This document shows positions 31,001-36,349 of a DNA stretch of 64,000 nucleotides, in pieces (the first letter of the stretch is position 1; every line of letters starts with the position of its first letter). This DNA comes from Pseudomonas nitroreducens. Its GTDB lineage: Bacteria > Pseudomonadota > Gammaproteobacteria > Pseudomonadales > Pseudomonadaceae. Below the pieces are notes generated by a model. The model did not search any database, had not been told where the DNA came from, and saw nothing but the letters and a program-made list of their open reading frames with translations. The position numbers were made by a program, and so were the translations under genes. The stretch is taken from NCBI RefSeq assembly GCF_014204515.1, contig NZ_JACHLI010000015.1, positions 105,898 through 169,897 of the forward strand. Reading direction: 5' to 3'.

Positions 31001-32598
31001 TCGGCAGCGCCGTGGAAGATGGCGGCCTGCACAACAACGTGCCGGGCAGCAACCCGTCCGGCAACGTGCTGGACAATGACACCGACCCCGACACCATCAC
31101 CACCATCCCGCAGGACGTGATGCACGTGGTCTCCTACTGGGCCGGCGACAGCCAGACGCCCACCAGCGCTACCGTGCCTGGCCAGAGCCTGCGCGGCCAA
31201 TACGGCACCCTGACGCTGAACCTGGATGGCAGCTGGAGCTACCAGCTGGACAATTCCCTGCCGGAAGTCGAAGCCCTGCGCGCCAGCGGCCAGACCCTGC
31301 AGGACAAGTTCACCTACCTGGGCGCCGACATCTGGGGCGGCGCCACGCCCGGCCTGCTGACCATCACCATCGACGGCCGCAACGACACGCCGATCGCCAC
31401 CGACGACGGTGCCATCGCCGTCGAAGCCGGCGGCGTGAACAACGGAACGCCCGGCGTCGACCCGCGCGGCAACGTGCTGGACAACGACACCGACGTGGAC
31501 GGCGTGCAGTACGGCGAGACCAAGTCCGTCGTGCAGTACACCAGCCAGAGCGGCCGCACGGTCTCCGCCGGCAGCGTGCTGCAGGGCCTCTACGGCACGC
31601 TGGTGATCAACGCCGACGGCAGCTACGAGTACCGCGTCGACAACGCCAACCCCACCGTGCAGGCGCTGCGCACCGCTGGCGAGAAGCTGCAGGAAGTCTT
31701 CACCTACCGCATGCGCGACACCGCCGGCGCCACCTCCGACGCACGCCTGACGGTGGTCATCCAGGGCGCCAACGACAACCCGGTGGCGCGCGACGACAGC
31801 AATACCGCCACCGACCAGGTGCCGGCCCCGCAGACCAGCGGCAACGTGCTGCCCAACGACAGCGACGTGGATGGCGGCGACGCCCTCACCGTCACCGGCA
31901 TCCGCACCGGCCAGGAGACCGGCAGCGGCAGCGCCGGGGTGATCGGCCAGCCCATCGCCGGACGCTACGGCACACTGATCCTCAATGCCGATGGCAGCTA
32001 CACCTACAGCATCGACCTGAGCAACAAGGAGGTGCTGGCGGCAGCGGGCCTGGGGCAGATTCTCAAGGACTACTTCACCTACACCATCAGCGACCTGGCC
32101 GGCGCTACCGACGATGCCCAGCTGACCATCACCCTGGACATCGCCACGCCGTACATCCCGCCGGGCCCGCACTTCGACCGTAACGGCGACGATGGCTACC
32201 CGGAAAACCGCATCCCCGATGTCGACCCGGTGGTCTATGTGACGCCCGAGGTCCGCCGCGTCGACAGCGCGCTGGAACAGGCCGCCTGGGACAGTGACGG
32301 CAACGAGATGCGCCTGTTCGCCACGGCGGAAATCCGTGTCGCCATCGGCGAAGGCCTGGGCGCGGTGAACGACCAGTTCGTTGCCGAAGCCGTGGCCGAA
32401 AGCCGCGAGCTGAGCCAGCTGGACTCCAACTGGATCCAGGGTCGCCACGGCGTGGTCAGCCTCACCGCCGACGGCCTGCTGCCCGACCCGTCGCTGTGGG
32501 CGCCAGCGCACATCGACATGGTGCCGCGCAACGACCACACCGCACCGGGCTTCCGCGCCCAGCTGCGCGAAGCCGCCCAACGTCGGAGCGGCCAATGA
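22039..32598 (+). CDS. Giant surface protein: LEPR-XLL-like motif, DUF4347, repeat region, nine VCBS-like domains
   Basis: 3519 residues, very poor in Cys, rich in Thr, Asp, Asn and Gly. Order: N-terminal LEQRILFDGA at 19-28, a form of the LEPR-XLL motif found at the start of many giant surface proteins; DUF4347 (about 71-236) with SHG at 125-127 and YGCDVG at 167-172; a long stretch of DUF11/isopeptide-like beta domains (about 240-1870); an SdrD-B-like domain (about 1875-1965); a cadherin-like domain to about 2145; nine VCBS-like repeats (about 2146-3370); and a unique 150-residue acidic C-terminus. There is no Sec signal and there are no RTX nonapeptides. A role in adhesion or biofilm is inferred. 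The TolC-like gene starts 38 bp after its stop, and export by the downstream proteins is likely. Confidence 0.88.
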   Translation: MQAKYRSKIFQPAAHALALEQRILFDGAAAAAVDQQHHDSSAAEAKDTAKPATAVEARAQAAAPAQAAPRNLVVIDARLENRDQLSANLPVGTTALVVDAGQDAISAISNALAQLGKVDSIQIFSHGATGQFTLGNQTFTSQSVDQLGERLSAWRSELNAGADIQLYGCDVGAGSAGQALVNELARWTGADVGASSNATGSTSAGGDWNLEVRNGDVDKAIALSATTLVDFHGLLADASPTVSMGSGGSAVRLGDQFTFDVSFSNPSTQVGYAPYIDLFLPATGRDGDDGATFVSATYLGQAVKSYVLTFDANGNATHPLAKDANGNALVINAASVGMKPGDQMVVLQLPYASVTNGQPSIDIQVTAQLSNLADTSYSDGAPNLTINARGGFEYGNDSLNNPAQDPTLVEAALHSFIVTPTLLSVTQTVDMPEGETVTGPNFTRTETVTVTPATGQTLTNVTVTQTVPDQVHVSSITPGAGGTLASVTLHDGTVLTNPALIAAALANPNAFVASYSIHYDTLSGPSTTQVGFYVPQIDANGRPVIDPATGNPVNITFGTATVDGEWNPLDPRDRPTDPDGYPFTVTGNGQGATFVAKSITLLKTVALQNDVGSAGITPGDTLRYNMEVAISDFFAFGQNILGQGRFTVTDLLSDGQTFDPANPPSLVISQNGQSQTIALIYTATVNADGSTTLVFDIARSIAAAVQGPGLAALFGDLWFDTQQDGATRLTIVYDATIDTTYTSDHPPHDQLNEGDSISNNATVDASVLRDSVNIGGEQTDGSTTTSTIQSSNVDIVLSEVNGGAPPGNGELRPGDVVTFTITYDLLVADYENFKLTAYLPLPLLDANGIAWSFGNGVGQWSFGAGNTILDVPDSVTTGAGNSIIFDFGNYVSGGLNGGTVQVRFTMVVGDQPYADQRSLDVLAQSSQTTTVDKEVLISSDVAEIESVAEPVLDIKHGVVSSSNGTVTGTTGTWAQPGTSGVPFTGSVTSLAAVDGNVTGIDGADTLRLATAIKNSGGGGAYDVTTSITLPAGLAFVGGGLSAANLQIYRGDGTLLTAGVDYSVSGNTITFIDSNGQAGLLAGRAGTANDLSGANVVVITYDVTVDNAILASRTLQSSAALTNYASVEGGQDFTPTDLVDAANQQVAAPTITKTYQNGSLSNDDSSAAHTTGSNLVIGEKMTYDIVVTLPEGSTANLRLADLIPPGLRLDLTAFGGAGYQLITTVAGSGALGQDFGGNVNVLTFSGDGSDGGDLNLVFSAAGSTADNNTGNNAFVIRLVLVASNVLGNQQGVGHNNGAQLTYSDPDGDTPNGATAVDRTVVSAQQPSVTIVEPTLTVTQQITTTPDFGGFDQGDTVTFDITIANNSGTNAFDISLQDLLPTQIDGLTFNGSITYNGGATNNGGVDFIIQNGQLITANGANIDIANGGSIVIHLTGVVNASAAGLAVIPNNVEVRWTSLDGTSNTTDTTAGERGGDDGLLNSGVLNDYRTLNALLIPVTNGILVSRVGGVDATPPATNSSGATDTAGLQETVVVGEIVRYRVTVLVPTGDNPNYQIRIELAAGLEFIPADLNNILIALGSSAIGGLSTDATDLISSGTLGMIGNQSSDVAQAIHPDLSGDKPTGVFNINNGRLQIVTNANGSQTVTFSLGNLTNTEANDGDLEGVILEFNVRVTNVASNQAGARLGMNVVEHVGDNGGVDRGKSDTLFEQVVEPGFTGMDKSVIDITPGASSTNATVSVGFTQNGGVPAYNVELRDQFPNGSNYQIQSISINGVSYTTGTLPAGVTASVVGGQVVVTFDQLNVNDTVQVLYSVDLPNTAIADNTASSAVLTWTSLPTDFENAGWGGSLPLTAGGADGERTGQDGAAGLNNYILSDGAGMGVVQGTLWDDTKSATNSATPDGPGLGGVGVTLTWAGDDGIFGNADDRTFNTVTASDGTYRFAILPSGSYLVAVAQDFQLATNNRFHVRVDTDTGAATVGLGSISLSLGEGAIGTADAGYVHINEAPINTVADQHGVEDTVLHIVGLATSDVDVNAGNADGVMTVTLTVVHGRIWQSATVPGPTDAPPAGAGRTLVLTGTLQQINIALGQIYYKGDQDFNTFRDAETLTMVTNDQGNFGDKDGDGIPGENPDDALTDTDVMNIVIDPVNDAPIAINDTAIAVEAGGLSNADPGVDPTGNVLANDIDVDIQTNNDFLTVTRIASNVVPGGVAVAANGVTSIQGRYGTLLITANGGFQYIVDNSNAEVQALRTANQRISDFFGYNIVDSGGLGSSAVLLVDIHGANDTPVAVPDTGTAIEAGGTNNGTPGQDATGNVLTNDTDVDGTFYGETKAVSLVRYDGPGGGRIFPVSAGSPATLQAVFGTLTINADGSYRYVIDNSLPAVQALSPGQILTENFTYQMTDTGGLKSLTTLTITIQGANDAPVAVDDHGDASAGASDGSPAPVNATGNVITGNAGVGTDTDVDNADQPNATQLKVDGVRAGLETAGSVPGNVSSGTPGVIAGFVARTPDGSLLFNATGSFGQLTLNQDGSYTFVVNSADPTIRALTANQTLDVIFTYRIHDTGGLTDTAQLVITVRGVNDPPVVNPVSVDAIEAGGLNNSIPGLDPSGSIRSSYSDPDGDPVTITAIVNSNNVAGTVGQSLVGLYGSLVLDAQGNYRYVLDNSNPAVEALRLNQQTLSDVFSYTVSDSNGKSVTATFTVVIHGRNDTPIAQNDTGTAIEAGGTDNATPGAPAIGNTLLNDGDVDGAPYGETRTLDALYVGTRASNGAFLSLVNGTRTVVGIYGTLTLNADGSYTYVVNDSLPAVQALKTGDTLTEVFTYRMHDTAAASSAAELTITIQGRYDAPVANDDINYAVANLDGSGGRNPTGNVISGLDLLGTNIGADTDVDAGDHMIVTSIAKGPEGAQVNTVPVVPGSPQTILGAFGTLVINADGSYQYFVDSNNPTIIALGPLAFAIEEFTYQITDDGGLSDQATLVILIRGQNDPPITAPDFGSAVEDGGLHNNVPGSNPSGNVLDNDTDPDTITTIPQDVMHVVSYWAGDSQTPTSATVPGQSLRGQYGTLTLNLDGSWSYQLDNSLPEVEALRASGQTLQDKFTYLGADIWGGATPGLLTITIDGRNDTPIATDDGAIAVEAGGVNNGTPGVDPRGNVLDNDTDVDGVQYGETKSVVQYTSQSGRTVSAGSVLQGLYGTLVINADGSYEYRVDNANPTVQALRTAGEKLQEVFTYRMRDTAGATSDARLTVVIQGANDNPVARDDSNTATDQVPAPQTSGNVLPNDSDVDGGDALTVTGIRTGQETGSGSAGVIGQPIAGRYGTLILNADGSYTYSIDLSNKEVLAAAGLGQILKDYFTYTISDLAGATDDAQLTITLDIATPYIPPGPHFDRNGDDGYPENRIPDVDPVVYVTPEVRRVDSALEQAAWDSDGNEMRLFATAEIRVAIGEGLGAVNDQFVAEAVAESRELSQLDSNWIQGRHGVVSLTADGLLPDPSLWAPAHIDMVPRNDHTAPGFRAQLREAAQRRSGQ
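28475..32150 (+). repeat. Nine in-frame VCBS-like repeats (about 390-460 bp each)
   Basis: Each unit has the order P(V/I)A-x-DD, AIEAGG-x-NN-x-TPG, GNVL-x-ND-x-DVDG, YGTL-x-INADGSY-x-Y, a short F(T/S)Y block, and ends in ITI-x-GAND. Units start near 28475, 28880, 29290, 29765, 30145, 30550, 30970, 31375 and 31775. Copies are 35-60 percent alike by eye, so they are old, not recently duplicated. Units 3 and 6 are longer and lack the EAGG block. Confidence 0.8.
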
Positions 32599-32636
32599 GG
32601 AACTCGAGAACTTCCAGGATCGATCAAGGACTGAAC

Positions 32637-34220
32637 ATGCCCGCCTATGCACTGAAATGCCTGAGCGCCACCCTCACTGTCAGCATCCTCCTCAGCGCCT
32701 GCTCGGCGTTCGAGCCCAAGCCCTACACCGAAGAGGAAATGCGCCAGCGGGTGATCGACGACCAGGCGCGGATGTACAAGGAACAGGAGCCGGTCAACGG
32801 GCCGATCACCTTCTACGAGGCCTCGGCACGCGCGCTGAAGTACAACCTCGACTACCGCCTCAAGCTGCTGGAAAGCGCGCTGGCCTCCGACCTGCGCGAC
32901 GTCACCAGCCACGAGATGCTGCCGCGGGTGGTGGCCTCCGCCGGTTACTCCGGGCGCAACAACGACTCCGGCGGCACCTCCATCGGCATCGAGGACCGCC
33001 AGGTCAGCCTGCGGCCGTCCACCTCCGAGGAGCGCTACCGCCAGCTCTACAGCCTCGGCCTGTCCTGGAGCCTGCTGGACTTCGGCGTCGCCTACTACCG
33101 CACGCAGCAGAAGAACGACCAGATGCTGATGGCCGAGGAGCGCCGCGAGAAGGTCGCGCAGAACGTCCTGCAGGACGTGCGCAACGCCTACTGGCGCGCC
33201 CTGGGTGCCCAGCGCCTGCTGCCGGAAGTGGACGGCCTGCTGATGCGCACCCACCGCGCCCTGACCTCCGCCCGCGAGGCCGAGGGCAAGGGCCTGCTGC
33301 CGCGCCAGGACATCCTCGCCTACCAGCGCGCCCTGCTCGACTCGGTGTACATGCTCACCGTGCGCCGCCAGGACCTGGAGTTCGCCCGCGCCGAACTGGC
33401 CGCGCTGATGTCGCTGCCGCCGAATACCAAAATGGTCCTGGCCGACGTTGGCGAGCAGCCGTTGCCGCTGGTGACCAACAACATCGACCAGCTCGAACGC
33501 CTGTCCCTGGAGCGCCGCCCGGAGATCATGGAGGAGTGGTACCGCAAGCGCGTCGACATGAACGACCTGAAGATCGCCAAGGCCCAGCTATGGCCCAACG
33601 TCAGCTTCAACTACGGCTACGAGTACGACTCCAACAAGTACCTGTACAACAACGACTGGAACCAGACCGGCATCAACGTCTCGATGAACCTGCTGCGCCT
33701 GGCGCAGTACCCGGACATCAAGGCCGCCGAGGCCAGCCAGGAAAAGACCGACGACATGCGCCGCACCGCGCTGTCCATGGCCATCCTCACCCAGGTTCGC
33801 GTCGGCCTGCTGCGCTACCAGCTGGCCAAGCAGGAAGTGGAGTTCGCCGACGAGAGCCTGCGCGTCGACCAGAGCCTGCTCAGCTACGCCCAGTCCGCCC
33901 GTGGCGCCGCCCTGGGCAGCGAGCTGGAGCTGATCCGCGCCGAAGGCCGCTTCCTGCTCTCGCGCTACCAGCGCGAAGCCGCCTACTCCGACGCCCAGGC
34001 GGCCTGGGGTCGGCTGTACAACTCGGTGGGCTTCGAAGTGATGCCCAGGGAAATCGAGAACCACGACGTGAAGACCCTGGCGCGGGAAATCCAGCGCACC
34101 CTGGAGCAGCAGACCAGCACCAACCTGCTGGCCAGCAGCGCCCCCGCCGGCGCGCCCGCTACCACCAGCACCGCCACCACCAGCCGGCCAGAAGGAACCG
34201 CCAATGCCGCGCAGCAGTAA
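32637..34220 (+). CDS. TolC-family outer-membrane efflux lipoprotein
   Basis: Protein of 527 residues. The start at 32637 gives a lipoprotein signal with lipobox LLSAC (Cys22) and has AAGGA six bases upstream; an earlier ATG at 32595 overlapping the surface-protein stop would bury the signal. Two helical OEP repeats follow, with coiled coils (for example 205-235 and 385-420). The C-terminus is a Thr/Ala-rich tail. TolC proteins form the outer-membrane tunnel of type I secretion and efflux. The gene lies between the giant protein and three adaptor-like genes, so it probably exports the giant protein. Confidence 0.88.
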   Translation: MPAYALKCLSATLTVSILLSACSAFEPKPYTEEEMRQRVIDDQARMYKEQEPVNGPITFYEASARALKYNLDYRLKLLESALASDLRDVTSHEMLPRVVASAGYSGRNNDSGGTSIGIEDRQVSLRPSTSEERYRQLYSLGLSWSLLDFGVAYYRTQQKNDQMLMAEERREKVAQNVLQDVRNAYWRALGAQRLLPEVDGLLMRTHRALTSAREAEGKGLLPRQDILAYQRALLDSVYMLTVRRQDLEFARAELAALMSLPPNTKMVLADVGEQPLPLVTNNIDQLERLSLERRPEIMEEWYRKRVDMNDLKIAKAQLWPNVSFNYGYEYDSNKYLYNNDWNQTGINVSMNLLRLAQYPDIKAAEASQEKTDDMRRTALSMAILTQVRVGLLRYQLAKQEVEFADESLRVDQSLLSYAQSARGAALGSELELIRAEGRFLLSRYQREAAYSDAQAAWGRLYNSVGFEVMPREIENHDVKTLAREIQRTLEQQTSTNLLASSAPAGAPATTSTATTSRPEGTANAAQQ

Positions 34221-34998
34221 GCCGTACCTGCTCCTCCCGTTGTGCCTGATGTTCCTCCAGCCGGCGCTGGCCGATGACGCCAGCACCGGCCTGCCGCCGC
34301 TGCCGCAGCCCGCTGCCAGCAACGACAGCGACCCCGGCGCGATCCGCGTGCTGCTGGTGTCCAACCTGGAAACCACCCTCTCCGCGCAGATGAACGGCAC
34401 CCTCGGTGCACTCAAGGCGAGCCTGGGCGACAAGGTCGCCAAGGACGCCGAGCTGGCCCAGCTCAACTGCGTCGAAGTGAATGCCCGCGCCAAGGTCGCC
34501 GCCGCCGAGCTGAACATGGCGCGCTCCAACCTCGCCGCCAAGCAGAACCTGCGCAAGCTCGACGCCGTCGGTGATCTGGAAGTCGCCATGGCCAACACCG
34601 AGGTACAGAAGGCCGACGGCGCCCTCACCCTGGCCCGCGCCCAGGCCGGCTACTGCCTGGTGGACGCGCCCTTCTCCGGGCGTATCGCCAAGGTCTACGT
34701 CAAGCCGTACCAGACGGTCACCGCCGGCACGCCGCTGTTCGACCTGGTCAGCGACGGCGCGCTGAAAGTCCGCCTCAACGTGCCCTCCTCCATGCTGCCC
34801 AAGCTGCGCCCGGACATGCCGCTGGAAGTGGACATCCACGAAACCGGCAAGCACTACCCGGCCAAGGTCAGCGTGATCAACGCGCGGGTCGACGCGGTGG
34901 CGCAGACCGTGGAGCTGGAAGCGAAGCTGGACGCCAGCTACCCCGAACTGATCGCCGGCATGAGCGGGGTCGCGCGCTTCCCCGAAAGCCATGAGTGA
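34204..34998 (+). CDS. Periplasmic adaptor (HlyD/RND MFP-like), short form
   Basis: Protein of 264 residues with a Sec signal peptide (LLLPLCLMFLQPALA, cleavage near 24). A barrel-sandwich hybrid pattern (MNGTLGALKASLGDKVAKDAELAQLNC from about 62), a short helical hairpin with coiled-coil character (about 95-145), then a return strand VDAPFSGRIAKVYVKPYQTVTAGTPLF and a beta-barrel. It is much shorter than usual RND adaptors, which suggests a reduced hairpin. Its start overlaps the TolC-like gene by 17 bp and its end overlaps the next gene by 8, so the three are cotranslated. Confidence 0.85.
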   Translation: MPRSSKPYLLLPLCLMFLQPALADDASTGLPPLPQPAASNDSDPGAIRVLLVSNLETTLSAQMNGTLGALKASLGDKVAKDAELAQLNCVEVNARAKVAAAELNMARSNLAAKQNLRKLDAVGDLEVAMANTEVQKADGALTLARAQAGYCLVDAPFSGRIAKVYVKPYQTVTAGTPLFDLVSDGALKVRLNVPSSMLPKLRPDMPLEVDIHETGKHYPAKVSVINARVDAVAQTVELEAKLDASYPELIAGMSGVARFPESHE

Positions 34999-36331
34999 GC
35001 TGCTGCCGCCACCCCAGCTGCTGCTGAGCCTGGCCAATGTGCGGGACAAGGCGCTGGCGGCCGACAGCCTTGGCGGCCTGGCCTTCAGCATCGCCAATGA
35101 CCTGTTCCCGCTGCTGCGCTTCCACCAGACGCTGGTGTTCGCCTGCCACGACTCGCGCAACGAGCTGCTGGCGGTGTCCGGGCTGGCCAAGCCCACGGAA
35201 GACTCGCCCTATCTGGTCTGGCTGGAACGTGCCAGCCGCTGGGTCGCCGCGCAACTGCCCGACGCCACGCCGACCTGGCTGGCCCGCGACGCCATCGAAC
35301 CACCGGCGGACATCGCCGAGGGCTGGAGCGAGTGGTGGCCCGCCGGGCTCTGGTGCGTGCCGCTGCACGACCGCGCCGGCAAGCGCCTGGGGCTGGTGCT
35401 GTTCCTGCTCGACGAGCCGCCGGCGCGCAACCTGCAACCCCTGTTGCTGGGCATCTGGCAGACCTGGGCCCACGCCTGGGCGGCCTTCGGCCCGCGCACC
35501 CGCCTGCGCTTCTGGCGGCCGAGCAAGCGCCAGGTGCTGGTCGGCGTCATCGCCCTGGCGGCGTTGCTGCTGATCCCGGTGCGGCAGACGGCCCTGGCGC
35601 CGGCCGAGGTCGTCTCGCGCAACGCCCAGGTGATCAGCTCGCCCATCGACGGGGTGATCGTGAAGATGCTGGTGCGGCCCAACCAGAACGTGGAAGTCGG
35701 TACGCCGCTGTTCGAGCTCGACGAAACCACCCTGCGCAGCCGTGCCGACGTGCTGGCCAAGGAAGTCGCGGTGGCTGACGCCGAGCTCATGGCCGCCAGC
35801 CAGCGCGCCTTCGACAACCCGCAGAGCAAGGGCGAGCTGTCAGTCCTCGACGGCCGCGCCCGCCAGCGCCGCGCCGAACTGGCCGCCGTGCAGGCGCAAC
35901 TGGCGCGCACCCGCGTGCTCGCGCCGCGTGCCGGTGTCGCCGTCTACAGCGACCCCAACGACTGGCTGGGCAAGCCGGTGGTGACGGGCGAGCGCATCCT
36001 GCAGATCGCCGATCCGAAGGCACCGGGCATGCGCATCCAGCTACCGGTGGCCGATGCCATCGCCCTGGAGCCGGGGGCGAAAGTGGCGCTGTTCCTCACC
36101 GCCTACCCGCTGGACCCGCTGCACGGGGAAATCCTCGACACCAGCTACCAGGCCAAGCCCAGCGACGAAGGCATGGCCTCCTACCGCCTGCTGGCCAGCG
36201 TGGAAAATGCGCCACCCCATGCTCGCCTGGGCCTGCACGGCACCGCCAAGCTCTACGGCGAGCGCGTGGTGCTCGGCTACTACCTGCTGCGCCGGCCGCT
36301 GGCCTCCGTGCGCGCCTGGACCGGCTGGTAG
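34991..36331 (+). CDS. Membrane HlyD-like adaptor with cytosolic GAF-like domain
   Basis: Protein of 446 residues. Residues 1-165 look like a GAF-type domain (LANVRDKALAADSLGGLAFSIANDLFPLLRF, later GLWCVPLHDRAGKRLGLVLFLLDE) on the cytosolic side. One membrane helix follows at 181-197. The periplasmic part (about 205-440) is HlyD-like: ISSPIDGVIVKMLVRPNQNVEVGTPLFELDE and, after a short hairpin, VLAPRAGVAVYSDPNDWLGKPV. A cytosolic sensor-like domain fused to a secretion adaptor is unusual for type I systems and suggests a signal gates assembly (inferred). No HD, GGDEF or kinase motif is present. Confidence 0.8.
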   Translation: MSELLPPPQLLLSLANVRDKALAADSLGGLAFSIANDLFPLLRFHQTLVFACHDSRNELLAVSGLAKPTEDSPYLVWLERASRWVAAQLPDATPTWLARDAIEPPADIAEGWSEWWPAGLWCVPLHDRAGKRLGLVLFLLDEPPARNLQPLLLGIWQTWAHAWAAFGPRTRLRFWRPSKRQVLVGVIALAALLLIPVRQTALAPAEVVSRNAQVISSPIDGVIVKMLVRPNQNVEVGTPLFELDETTLRSRADVLAKEVAVADAELMAASQRAFDNPQSKGELSVLDGRARQRRAELAAVQAQLARTRVLAPRAGVAVYSDPNDWLGKPVVTGERILQIADPKAPGMRIQLPVADAIALEPGAKVALFLTAYPLDPLHGEILDTSYQAKPSDEGMASYRLLASVENAPPHARLGLHGTAKLYGERVVLGYYLLRRPLASVRAWTGW

Positions 36332-36349
36332 CGGAGGCTTCGGTAACCG

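Noticed and set aside
32595..32636. Earlier ATG for the TolC-like gene overlapping the surface-protein stop
   Set aside because: It would place 14 polar residues before a good lipoprotein signal; the ATG at 32637 has its own ribosome site.
24058..32652. Two very long minus-strand open frames (1345 and 1495 codons) opposite the giant surface-protein gene
   Set aside because: They mirror the Gly/Thr/Asp-rich repeats of the plus-strand gene, are made of repeated Val/Gly/Ala/His/Asp without domain features, and arise from third-position GC bias.
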